Below the pieces are notes generated by a model. It did not search any database. It saw only the letters and a program-made list of their open reading frames with translations, and was not told the origin of the DNA. The position numbers were made by a program, and so were the translations under genes. A stretch of 64,000 nt of DNA from Branchiostoma floridae (taxonomy: Eukaryota; Chordata; Leptocardii; Amphioxiformes; Branchiostomatidae): assembly GCF_000003815.2 (NCBI RefSeq), contig NC_049979.1, forward strand, positions 8,286,217 through 8,350,216, in the 5' to 3' direction. This document shows positions 42,301-54,300 of the stretch, piece by piece. Position 1 is the stretch's first letter, and each line of letters opens with the position of its first letter.

Positions 42301-45300
42301 GAGATGTAACATTCTTCCCAACTTGCTGCAGATGGTTCAGGGATGGTGTGGAGTTGACTGCAGTAAGACAGCGGAGGCAGGCCAGCGGTCCTCGCTACAT
42401 CGTCACTGGAGGAGCTCTCATCATCAAGAACGTCACGCGCAATGATAGAGGGAATTATGTGTGCCAGGCTTCTAACGAACTTGGCTCTACTGACAGAACC
42501 TTGTTTCTGAATGTACAATGTAAGTACTGCTATACATCTATACAAAATTTGATTTACAGCAAGCTTCTAGAGAAGAAAGACAGGAAATTTGAGTTCTTGA
42601 ATTTTCAACTGTTTCTGATATCTATGCCATGTATTGACGCATCAAAATTGATTGAATGTAAATCCAATTTTTGTTATGTGGCTTTTGCATTGATCTTTAC
42701 ATTATGATACAGTCAAGTTTGTACCAAATAAAGTGAACTTCATATGTGTTCGGCAAAGTGACAGGTACTCAACAAACTGGATAAAATTTGGAAAAAATCT
42801 GACATTTCAGACAGCACCTGCTGTCTTTTGCCAATAACTAAAGGACAATCTGGGTTTTGTGCCCCCAGATCCAGCTGAGATTGCAGACATCACGGACCAC
42901 AGAATAGTGGACATAGGGGGGTCTGCTCAGCTCTTCTGCACGGGAGTGGGGAACCCAACACCTCCCAACTTCGTCACCTGGACGCGGGAGGGCATGAACA
43001 CATCCCGACTCGTCCGGTCATACAGCGACCTCACAGCCACCCTCAGCATCAACGACATCACGAAGGAGGATAAGGGTGACTACAAATGTGTGGCGAACAA
43101 TGGCATCCCACCTGCTGCTGTGCAGACTTCAAGATTGTTTGTCAGATGTAAGTTGGACTACCTACCATGAAATCTGTTAAATGAGGCAATATACATGTAC
43201 ATTGTAATTCTAAAGGACATAATTCTTTGGATGTCATGTATGAAATTGTTACTGATTGAAATGTCCATTTGAAGCAATTGTATCCACTGTTAGTATAACT
43301 TGAACTCACGACGTTCAAAACTTAAATTTGGATGATGCTGGGTGGATGAATGAATTGGCTGAAACAAGCATTTTACCTTCTTTCCCCACAGTTGCCCCTG
43401 AGTTGGACAAGTCCCCCCTTCTGTCCAGAGTGGCGGCTGGGGAGGGTGACACAGCCAACCTGGTCTGCAAGGCAGACGGGTTCCCCAATGTGGAGTTCTC
43501 ATGGTTCAAGGTAGGAGGACATCAAGATGTCAATGTCTTTTATGTTTAAGCTTTGAAGACTGCCTGATGGCTTTCTTTGGACTTTCTTTTATGGACTGTC
43601 CATGGATCTGTGTAGTTGGTATAACTGCCCTTGGAATGCACAACATGCCAGCTTTGCAGGCACATGGCTGATCTTTACAAATTAATTGTTTTGTCTTCAG
43701 GGCAGCGAGTTGTTGAACACCAGTGGAAACAAGCTGCAGAGCACGGTCCGCACAAAGAGCTGGTACCAACAGGAAGGCATTCTCATCATCCACAACGTGT
43801 CTGCCAATCAGGACTACAGCACTTACAGGTGCCAGGTCACCAACAGCCTGGGAACAGACACCTTCAATGTCAGACTGGATGGAAGAAGTAAGTCCTTGTC
43901 TTTTGTTTTTGTCCATGTTTGGTCATTCTAGTTATTGCCAGAAGATCCAGACAGACAGCAACCCCCTGTGTGCAAAACCGCTTGCATCCATCTCATTTGC
44001 CCTTGCCTTTTGTAAGTAAACCTAAAAGGCCTCATCCTTACAGACCCCAGAATCCAAACTAATATAAAATCGCTACTTCCTGCATCTGTCTGAGGTATTG
44101 GCAGCAATGGCTTGATGTTCATCAAAGATTGCTCTCTTCCTCTAGTTCTCTGTCTTCAGACCTTTGTACACTCCATAGCAGTTTGTTTAAAAAAATCAGG
44201 ATCTCTAGGTGCCAACTGTCAACAGTCCCATCTAAACACTCCTTAATTATTTGTAGCAATGGTTACATTGTGCTGTGTTGGCAACAGTGGGGGGAAGTGT
44301 CTTTCCCTTCATGCTCATAGATAGATGTAGACCAACAGCTTGATGTTGTGGCCAAAAATAGAAGAGATTTGCGCTCAATCTGTTAGTAACTTTGATATTA
44401 TTCACAACAGCCTGAAGGCATCCCTGTGATGGAGATATTTAGGCATTCTACCATAATTTGCCATCATGCTTGTATGTATGGTAACCTAGCTACAATGTAC
44501 AGTTCACCATTAATGGCGCTGGCGTTGGTTCAGCACCCACATCAATTAGCTGCTGCCCTGATTCAGGGGTTGTTATGGCAGACAGCCCTCAGAGGTCGAC
44601 CTTGGAGGGAGGCAGGGACAAGATGTCTGCCCCCCTCATTAGGAGTGGCATGTATGACTCAGTGCATCTGACAGGTTGCATGCACCTGGAAAGCTTTAGG
44701 TATATAATAATTTTTTGGGTCAGGGAAGGGAATCTGATATAAGGAAACTTTGGTTTTGTTCTCTATGCACTTTTCACCAAACTTCAGCCTCAGCAGCTGC
44801 CCTTAAGGGCGATGACCTCTGTCTCTGTGATTGGTCAGTGGTCCACTTTGGCTTATGGAAATGGCTGATCATGGTATTGAAATACCTGCCCTGTTAGATC
44901 ATTGCCCATTGTTATTTTTGCTTCTTCTTCCACATCTTGATCTTTCGGAAGGAAATCCCATGAAATATGCTAGCTCAAACTCAAAGTCCAACAGAAACAT
45001 GTTGGAAAAATGCCTGGAATTTTAATTGCTTGTGGGTTGGAGCAGACACCCTTCCTGATGGAGTATGATTCATGATATATTTGGCCCAGGATCACGCCTG
45101 TTTGTTTGCCCAGGTTAGAGACAAACAGATTCCTGATAATCTGCACATGCTGCATGTCAGTGTTATATATATATATATATATATAAAGAGAGAGACAGAT
45201 GGTTTGTAGCTGCCCGCTTCCATCAACAGCAGTGGTGCAGAGGTGTTACAGTTCTTTTGTACTTGGAAATTGAAGTAATTTGTCAAGTACTATCTACACA

Positions 45301-48300
45301 AAAGCTAATGGAATTAAACTTGTATGTCTTCTTATAAGAGGAACGTTCTGATTGAATTTCCTGGTAGCCCCATTTTTCAAGTTGTAGCCTGGTATCCAGC
45401 CGTAATATAGCTCCCGAGTCTCTTCTCTCCTCTTTGCACCCGCAGACTTTCAATGCGGGATATTTAAATTCCAACTGATTTCAAATCAATCAGGGCCAGA
45501 CATAATTGCAAAGAGGAGAGAAGAGACTCGGGAGCTATATTATGGCTGGATACCAGGCTATTCAAGTTGCCCAGTGCTAAGAAAGTCCATTTTTCCTGAA
45601 GAAGACGATTTTCCATTATTTTGGCACCCACTATGATAGGTTTTTTTTTCCATTGACAGATAGTGTAGATCTATCAGTCGAAGTTATAATTAGGGTGATG
45701 GGTTTAGTCCTAGCTGTGGATTCTCCCAGTGGCAAAGATAGACAGATAGGAGCCAGGCTCTACCCAATAACCAATAAATGTGCATGCAGTCCGATAGGCA
45801 GCTATGAGTTATAATCAATTTGGTCCAGACCCAAAGTGATTTCTGGATGCTATGGCTAGCTGTAGCCTATACATACATTCAGGCTGTAATATCAAATTGA
45901 TCCCAAACTGCAGTTAACATATTTTCCCATCAAAAGGTCCATATGAATGGCCACATGTCTTAGCTTTCAATCTGAAGTAGATCGATTCAAGGATAGAGAA
46001 TGTCATGCAAAGAGTCTGTAGTGACCAAGAATGTCCTGTGACCAATTGCCCAAACTTCTCATGCCAACTGGTGCATGGGGCAGTACCCATCTCCGTTTCA
46101 GTAGCCCTTGGGCCACACAACTTTGTACAATTAGCATAGCAAGTGACCACCCCAATTTTAGTAGTGTGTGTCCAAGTACAGTATGTTTTCACAAATCTTC
46201 TAACAAACTTGAGATTAAACAGGTAACTCCCAAACAAGGCAACAACCACGCTCCTTATCATGGAGGCATCTTGAGGAATAAACACTTCAGTACAGCCTTG
46301 AGTACAGCATGTCCTCTGTGGATTGATCAAAGATACCAATTATTTGCCAGGCTCGACTTTGTGTATATGGGCTGCATTGGATGTTTACTGCTCACTTTCC
46401 TGGATAGACTGTCAGAAATATTCCCCAGCAATCCTGAGGTCACAGGTTAGGTGATGGATGTGTCTTCCCATCTGTTTGAGTAGACAGTGGTGACTTCATG
46501 CTGGACAGGTGACCTAAATCAAGAATCTGTAGTAAAAGACAGACACTTTTGTGTAAATAGAATTGATTTACACCAAATGTAAATAATCCGAGACCACGTT
46601 ATTTGACACATTCGAATGTCTTGCTCCAAACACAATCCTCAGCAGTCACAATGCTATGTGACCCTTTATGACAAATCATTCTCCTTAGAGAAAAAGATCA
46701 AGAAATCTGCATGGGTCTGTTGTTGCTTACCTCCCCAAACCTGAAGGTCAGGGAAATGTGGCCTACAGACAGACATGTTGCAGTAATGTTTGGTTAGACT
46801 TCAAGGCAGGACATGAATAACAGTTGATGCTGGTCAGAGTGTTTGTTTTCCTCCCTGGTAAGAATGTAGCCAGCCAGCCTGAAACATAGACACACTCTAG
46901 GGGCATGCTCCATATTCTGTGTCAAACAGTTGGTCTCCCTGGAGGTTACAGGAACTGCTACTTTCATGTGTCTTCTCCCTTCAATTAGGGCTTTGATCTT
47001 AAGTCATTGATTGCCCTGATTATTCAAAGGAATTCCAGTACCCTAATCTTTTTCTAGGATCCCAGCATTAAGGATATGCAGCATGAATACAAAGTCAGTG
47101 GATATTCTATTAGCCAGATATGGGAGGACTGGACTTAGCCATTTTTTTTTTTTTTCTCACTTTGGGATTGTCAGGAAGTATGACTTGCTACATAGGCATA
47201 CTTGCTTCTTGTCAAACATTAAGATCATTCAAACCTAGCATTCAGTATAAATGAGAATCACTGATGATAACATAGCAGTGCAGTACCCTGTAATGAAGGG
47301 TGCAGTTCTGCTGAATAAAATATATGGGAATCATCAGAAGATGGGCACAGAAATTCCAGCCTTTCCATCTTGAAAGTCATAGTTGAGTACTAGAGGTATT
47401 CCAGGCGATCACTCAAACAAAATAGTAGCATATGACAAGCACCTGTCATTTTACAAAAAACACCAATCCGACTAACTGCCCAGTGGTACAACAGTGCCCC
47501 CTACCTGCAGTACCAATGTCCCAAGTGTCCAAACAGCTTGGATCAATCAATAGCTAGACATGTTCCAGAGAATGCTAACAAGGATTTGACAGTGTTCCAG
47601 TGTTGTCATTATGTTGTCCTTATATGGAAGGTGACATGTATGTGATTGACATGATTGGCAGATGTCTGTCCTTTTAGGACTTTAAATAGATGCCTGTGAT
47701 GTCTGTCATTCCTGACCAATCCGGATGCTTAGGCACCTGCTGTTATCGCAGTGTATGGCTATTTCCACCCTAGATAAGATGTCGTCTTTGAGTCTGTGAA
47801 TGCCATAAGTCTAATTTTCAGAATCATAAGTACTTCACACTGATAACTAAAATAAACATTGTTGAAGTGACTTTTCTTTGACACTTCCTTCTTATGTCCC
47901 AGATGCAACCTGCCATTCCTAGTTCTGCATAACCCTTCATGAAATCTGCAAAGGCCATTAAAGTAACCAACAGAATTAGCAGTAAGTGTTCGGCAATGGT
48001 AACTCCAATAACAACAGAACCATTTCCCCCTGTTAATTTATCTCCGTGCATGTAGACGCTTTTGCCCTAGTCATGTCAATCCTAAACTTAATTTAACTGC
48101 CATCTTCCTGCCTAGCAGAGTCCTGTCCAGTGTCCGGTTGTAGCTTTTCTGTGTTTAGCAACAATAAGCAGCTGATAGAGTCCATTCCAAGACACCATGA
48201 GGGTTTTTAGGCGATATTTATAATTAGTCTGAATTAATTTGAATAAAAGAATATCTGAGCCACAATAATTAAACTATTTTTAAAAAAAATGACTGAGAAA

Positions 48301-51300
48301 GTACTCATATATTTGAATTCCTTTGAATATTTTAGAAACATTTTGAAAGTAACTGTACAAAAATATCTTTATTTAGAATAATTGTGAAACCTCTGTGTGA
48401 TTATTTCACATTTACAAATATTTACAAAAAATGGTAAACCTGGCCAAATGGTTAAATTAGTTTATTGCCCCCATAAAAGTAAGCCCTATTGTTGTATCTG
48501 TATATTTTTAGATTTCACTGCTGGGTACTGGTGGATCCTTTGTGGTGGGCCATTGTTGCATGGCACCCAACCATACTTTGCAAGAATGTGTGAATTGCTA
48601 TCTTCCCAGCCAACTGAACCATTTACAAAAAATGGTAGAAAATGGTAAATAATGGTAGAATGCTGTTATCATTATTTAGAAACCATTAGAAGTATCCAAT
48701 TCCACACGATGAATATTTCCAAAGTTTTACAGGACCAGGGAAATATTTATAAAGTTGAAACTGTGTTACAAATATTTCTGAAGTATCAAATGTCCTAGAC
48801 ATAGAATTACAAAACTTTAAAATCAATTCTAAACAATGGCCACAAACACCCGCATGGTGTCTTGGAATAGACTCTAGACCCATTTTTATTTGTAATTACA
48901 GAACAAAATGTTTGTCTATCAGGAAATGTCAATGATATTCCAGATTTGCCATACATGTAATATTACATATAAAACTAGAACCAAACTATCAGAAAGTTTT
49001 TGTCAGATGTTTTTCCTTTGGAGCATTATTTGTGTTGTGTTTGTTGTATTTGAATATGTTTTTGTTCATTATTGTTTATGTTACCTGCTTTCGCTTTTTG
49101 AGCAGTTTTAACAAAGAGCTTGTAAATGTACTACTACTAACCCAAATAAAAACATCCTACACCATAAAGGACAGATATAAACGGATACAGCGATGTCATA
49201 AAAATGCTGGTATAAACCCAAATCAATAAGCAAACCCATCCCTGCATTAGGACCCAGCTCCCTTATATAAAGGCTACCTGCTTTTCCTGATAGATAACAA
49301 GACGAAGAATGAGCCCTAAATGCCTAAAAACCCTAAAAAGTTCTTTACACAACCCATAACAAATCTTCAAATACATGTTCAAGCAACAACTGAACGTGTC
49401 CCAACTGAAGAGGAGATCACAACAACTTTAACCAGAAAGCACAGAGGTAACGTAATTCCTGGGCATTCCTCTTGTATTCTTTTTATTAGTCACAGCTATG
49501 AAAAAATTTACTTGACAAACTTCTAAAAACATCTTCTGCTTTGGCAATAAAACTTGAAGAATTGAACTTGCCCAGCTTTCTGTGCTCAAATCTTGTCTGT
49601 GCCCTACCAGCTCAAGACCTGTCTGCTTTGGCCATTTTATGCTAACTGGAAAAACAGTATCCATCCACAGAGAGACACTTTTGTCGCTCTACCATTTATG
49701 TTTTATACAGATACCTAAGAACTCTTAAACATAACAGACACGTGACAATCTTCTATCATTCAGCTATCTTCTCCCATGCTATCTCCCCACCCTTTGCCTC
49801 ATTAATTTCTCTACTTGACAGGGAGATGTCATTTTGGGATGTTATGACTGATCAATAGCAACTTCGTTGCCACAGGCAAATTGGATACTGTTGAAATGGG
49901 AGAAGTATGTAAATTGCATTAGTCAATGACTTGGTGCCCTAATGCAACATTTCCCCATTGATTTTGTTCACTACCGGATATGCGAATGATAGATTTACAG
50001 TGTTGTCTGAAAAACTTATTCACCTTCATTCTAATGTTACCACCACAAGAAAGGCATATACTGTGATGTACAAAATGTATACATACTAGTACAGTAGTTG
50101 TGAAAAAAAATCTACCAATTGTAAGAGTTGATGAAACTGGGTATGTTTCTTCTCTTCTTCTTCTTTTCATTCTGAACATTTTTAGTTCTTGAAATATAAA
50201 TCACGCCCTCATTACTTAAACTCTTTAAGACTTAATAACAGTATAAATCGATAGCGTCATGCCATAAGGCCATTTTCCCCATCTTCCGTTACAGCCCAAA
50301 TAGGGGATACACATTGATTTTGTAGGCAGTAAACTGCCGTAATGTTCCTGAATGGAAAGCTTGTAATGGGGATATGATGAGTGGATTGGTTTTCAGTGTC
50401 AGCCATTTGGCTCTGTCTAAACAGGTGGTGACATACAAATGTAGTTACACTGTAAACTGTACCATTTGGATTCCATTGAAGGCACATCCTTTTTGCTTTT
50501 AGTACAGTGAATTTTTTAGTATTATAATGATGGAAACTTTCAATTGGCATCTGTGCTTTTGTAAAAGTTGTGCTTGAATTTTTAGTTTGAAGATAGCTCC
50601 TAACAGCCCTGACTGCCCCCACCCTACAGCCACACATGGTTACTGGTATTGCTTTTTTTACCCATTAAAGGCTCCATTGATCTTTATGCCCTGTTATTGC
50701 AGGGTAACAGGACATTACGTTGTTGCTACTGCATCTGTCACGTCTGTGTTGATCTGTCCGTGTCTGTAGACTGATTCATTTTAACAGAACATTGCGGAAT
50801 GAAAGCATGGCACATACTTCACCAAACTTAACTAGATAGTAGACTAGTAGTACCCTAACTACCCATGGAGACGTTAGATAAGCAGATTGAATTATAGCTT
50901 GCAAATTGTGCATATTGATTTGGCCGAGTGTTTGGCAAGTGGCAAATGATTCAACAGGCCAAGAATTTATCAATAAGATTATCTTTATATACGCCACATA
51001 AAGATTAAGCAGAATGATCTTTGAATCAATAACATGCTGTTTAAAACATTCACGAATTTATATTCTTATTGGGAATTAAATCACATGTTATTGTGAAGAA
51101 GATTTTTTTTGTATGCTACAGTCATACTTACCTTGTCACCTCCTCCCCACAGGTAAACCAGACATGCCCACCTCTGTCACCCTGGTGAAGAAGGAGGACA
51201 CGACGGTTACCCTGTCCTGGACTCCTGGGTTCGATGGCGGCGTGCAGCAATCCTTCCAGGTAGGACAGCAGCAAAATTGGATATAGGAGAATTCTTTTCT

Positions 51301-54300
51301 GCAACCAGTTTTGTACTTACTTTGCTTACAGGCAGCAAAATTGTAAATGAACATCATCTGAAGGGTGGACCAGGCTTTTACAGGTTAGCCATTCAGGTCT
51401 AACAGCTGATACTGCACCAGAAGGCAATTACAGAGATCCTGGATCGAACAAATATGTTCAGTCCCAATCTGAATGTGGTGCTTAACCTACATAACACATA
51501 TATAGGGCTCCTCTCTCTTATTTCCTGAAATATACTGGCTAAGCCTTCATACTGTTCAAGCAGTGCAGTAACTGTACATATCATTCTGGTTAAAGATGTT
51601 AATAGGCCAGCCTCCTCAGTCAGAAAATTTTCTTTTTATTGGCCTGGTGTCAGGGCTATAGCCAGCGTCCGTTTTTCCGTCAATTGACGGAAATTTGCTG
51701 CGTGTGACGGAAAATTTTTTAAACCAATCCGTCAACTTTGACGGACAAAAATCTGATAAAAGCTCCTTGGTGGAAGCTACAGGCTGCTTGGGGACTCTGT
51801 CCACTGCCGTAAAAGCCACACAGTTTGTTTTGCTATTGTTATGATTGTTGACAATATGTGTCGGTGCCCTTTCACATACGATAATCTCATTAAAACCCGT
51901 TTTTCAAGGTCTCAGTTCAGTCTCTCTAACTCCTGGAATAGTGTTTTTGCGACAATGGGAATTGGTTGACGGAAAAAAATGTCGAGCTGGCAAGAGCCCT
52001 GCCTGGTGTCAACACCTACATTGAAATCTCGCACCAGTTCTACTTAACAACATTTGATCACTCTTATTGAGTGATGGTTGTTGAAACATACAAATTTTAT
52101 GTACTTAAATCTCTTTTGAGCAAAATTGTCAGTAAACAACTTCAGAAAATACAAACTAACAAAGCTGTCCTAACTATAAATTCCCAGCCTGCAACCACCT
52201 GTTAGTGAGACATGTATTTATGCATCCCCCCTCTCCCAGTGACTAATGGATTTCATTAGCTCAGCTGGCAGATTGTGGATTGGAGCTAAGATTGCATCGA
52301 CCTGTGGCGGTAATGGTCTTGTAAAAAGCCAGAAGACCTGCAGAGGGCGTCTGATGCACTCTCCTCATTAGCACCTGACGTGGAGAGTCCTCTCAGTGGG
52401 CAGTAAATGGACTAGGAAAGTGTACTTGATGAGCAGAAGTGCAGACGGTGCCTCTTGTTTGGGGTCACCATTAGCTGTTTTTACTTACTTGGCATGTCAG
52501 TTAGGTTTAAGGAAGGCACATCAACCTCAGAACCAAATTGAAAAATGTAAACTAGATTTTGGGGGCTTGGAACGATTATTGAGGAAATGTTGTCACAGTT
52601 GTGTATTACCTTTATGGCAGCACCAGTAATTGGATTTACATCCATTTTAATTTTTCAATTTCTACAATCAGAGTAACACTCCAAATGTCAGTAGTGATAG
52701 TCTGCCCCTTTAGCAATGATGTATATGGAGTACAGGGTGTTGTTGTGAGATCTAGTTACATCTATGCATGTACATCTACCACTTCATTCAATAATCATCA
52801 AAGATCAACCTAATTATTTTTCTCTGCTGGAAGGTTGAAGAATTATTCTTCTCTTTCAGTACAAGCTTGTTTTTTCAGAGGTCATTTCACATCTGGATGT
52901 AATGCTAAATTCATGCCAAAGGCTATCCCATGCAAAACCTTGACCTTTGAACTTGAACCTGATGAGCTGAGGTAAAGAGGTCAGGAAAATATCTCATGGA
53001 GTAGTTCCATGTTTGGTTGGGCTCTCTGTGAAGCAAACATGACTGTCATCATTTCAGAGACAACACTCCATAACCTCTAATGGATTACGCCCCCTTACAC
53101 CCCAGGATTTTCAATTTTATGCTATTACTAAAATTACAGGCAGGTCACTCATGCCCCAGGGGGGGATTTTCCAATTTTGTTTTTGTTTTAGGTTACAGAC
53201 GGATGTCTCAAAGGCGTAGATATGAAACTTTGAATATCTTATTCGTCCCATAGATTTGTGATGATTCTTTAGGCATGGTGCTGGGAGCTAATGCAGGCAT
53301 GCTTTCCACCCCACACACACAGAACAGATCTGGACACAGATTGTGAGATCATTTGGACACAAACCCAACTTGCAGGAAAGAAACCGCTTATGATTGGTAC
53401 ATACTACAGACCTCCATCAGATCAAGGCAGTAGTCTGGATGAGCTTGACAGCTCTATAAATAAAATGGGAACTAAGATAAACTCCGACAACGTAATCATT
53501 TTTGGAGATTTCAACACCCCTGGTATAAATTGGGATGTCAGCACAACAGACAACGCTCAGAACCATACAGGGCAGGCACAGAAACTACTGCATTTAGTGG
53601 ATAACCATGGGCTATTCCAAACAGTTCAGGAACCAACTAGAAATGGTAACCTTTTGGACCTGGTCTTAGTTAATAACCCAAACATAATTGAAAAGACCAC
53701 AGTAGTTCCGGGAATAAGTGACCATGACATGGTTCTAGTGGACGTGAACTTGGCACCCAAACAGAACAAAAAACCAAAAAGGAAAGTGTACATTCGCACG
53801 AAATCTGACGAGCCGGCTATCAAGAATGACCTTGAGGACTATGCTACAAACTTTAACCAGAGAACAAAAGACATGTCGGTGACACAGAAATGGGATGACT
53901 TCAAAGGAAAAATGAAGCACACAATGAACAAGCACATTCCTAGTAAAATGACATCAAGCAGATACAACCTGCCTTGGTTTAACAGAAACTTAAGAAGACA
54001 CTGTCGGAAGAAACAACGTCTTTACAATAAAGCTAAGAGAACAGGGCAAGAGGAAGACTGGAACAAGTACAAGAAAGTAAAAAAAGGAGTACAGAAAAGC
54101 ATAAGATCAGCACACTCAAAATACGTGGCGAACATACTTGGAGAAGCTATAACTGACAAACCCAAAACATTCTGGTCATACATAAAAGGCCTGAGGAGAG
54201 ACCTTGTTGGGGTAGCCACTCTGAAGGTGGGGAGCACCATTATAAGTGACAGTGAAAAGAAAGCAGAAGCACTCAGTTCACAGTTTAAAAGTGTATTCAC

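Larger units (their letters stand above)
43888..51152 (+). other. Intron 12 (7.3 kb)
   Basis: Non-coding. It has a conserved-looking block near 44380-44700, a (TA)11 microsatellite at 45164-45185, a perfect 176-bp MITE at 45385-45560, and a very AT-rich stretch at about 48200-49450. A pair of overlapping 140-codon frames on both strands at 45914-46450 has no domain signature. Confidence 0.75.

Noticed and set aside
42018-42545. 175-codon minus-strand frame
   Set aside because: It is the antisense shadow of exon 9, whose GC-rich coding sequence suppresses stops on the other strand.
42709-42727. TACAGTCAAGTTTGT, similar to the mariner-type end at 63093
   Set aside because: Only partial similarity and no matching inverted end nearby.
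45914-46450. Overlapping ~140-codon frames on both strands
   Set aside because: Neither has a recognisable motif, and overlap on both strands suggests a chance stop-poor stretch.
49320-49449. Open stretch ending at a GTAACG donor in intron 12
   Set aside because: Lys/Thr-rich, AT-rich sequence without domain features. The Ig9 and FN3 exons already join in frame without it.
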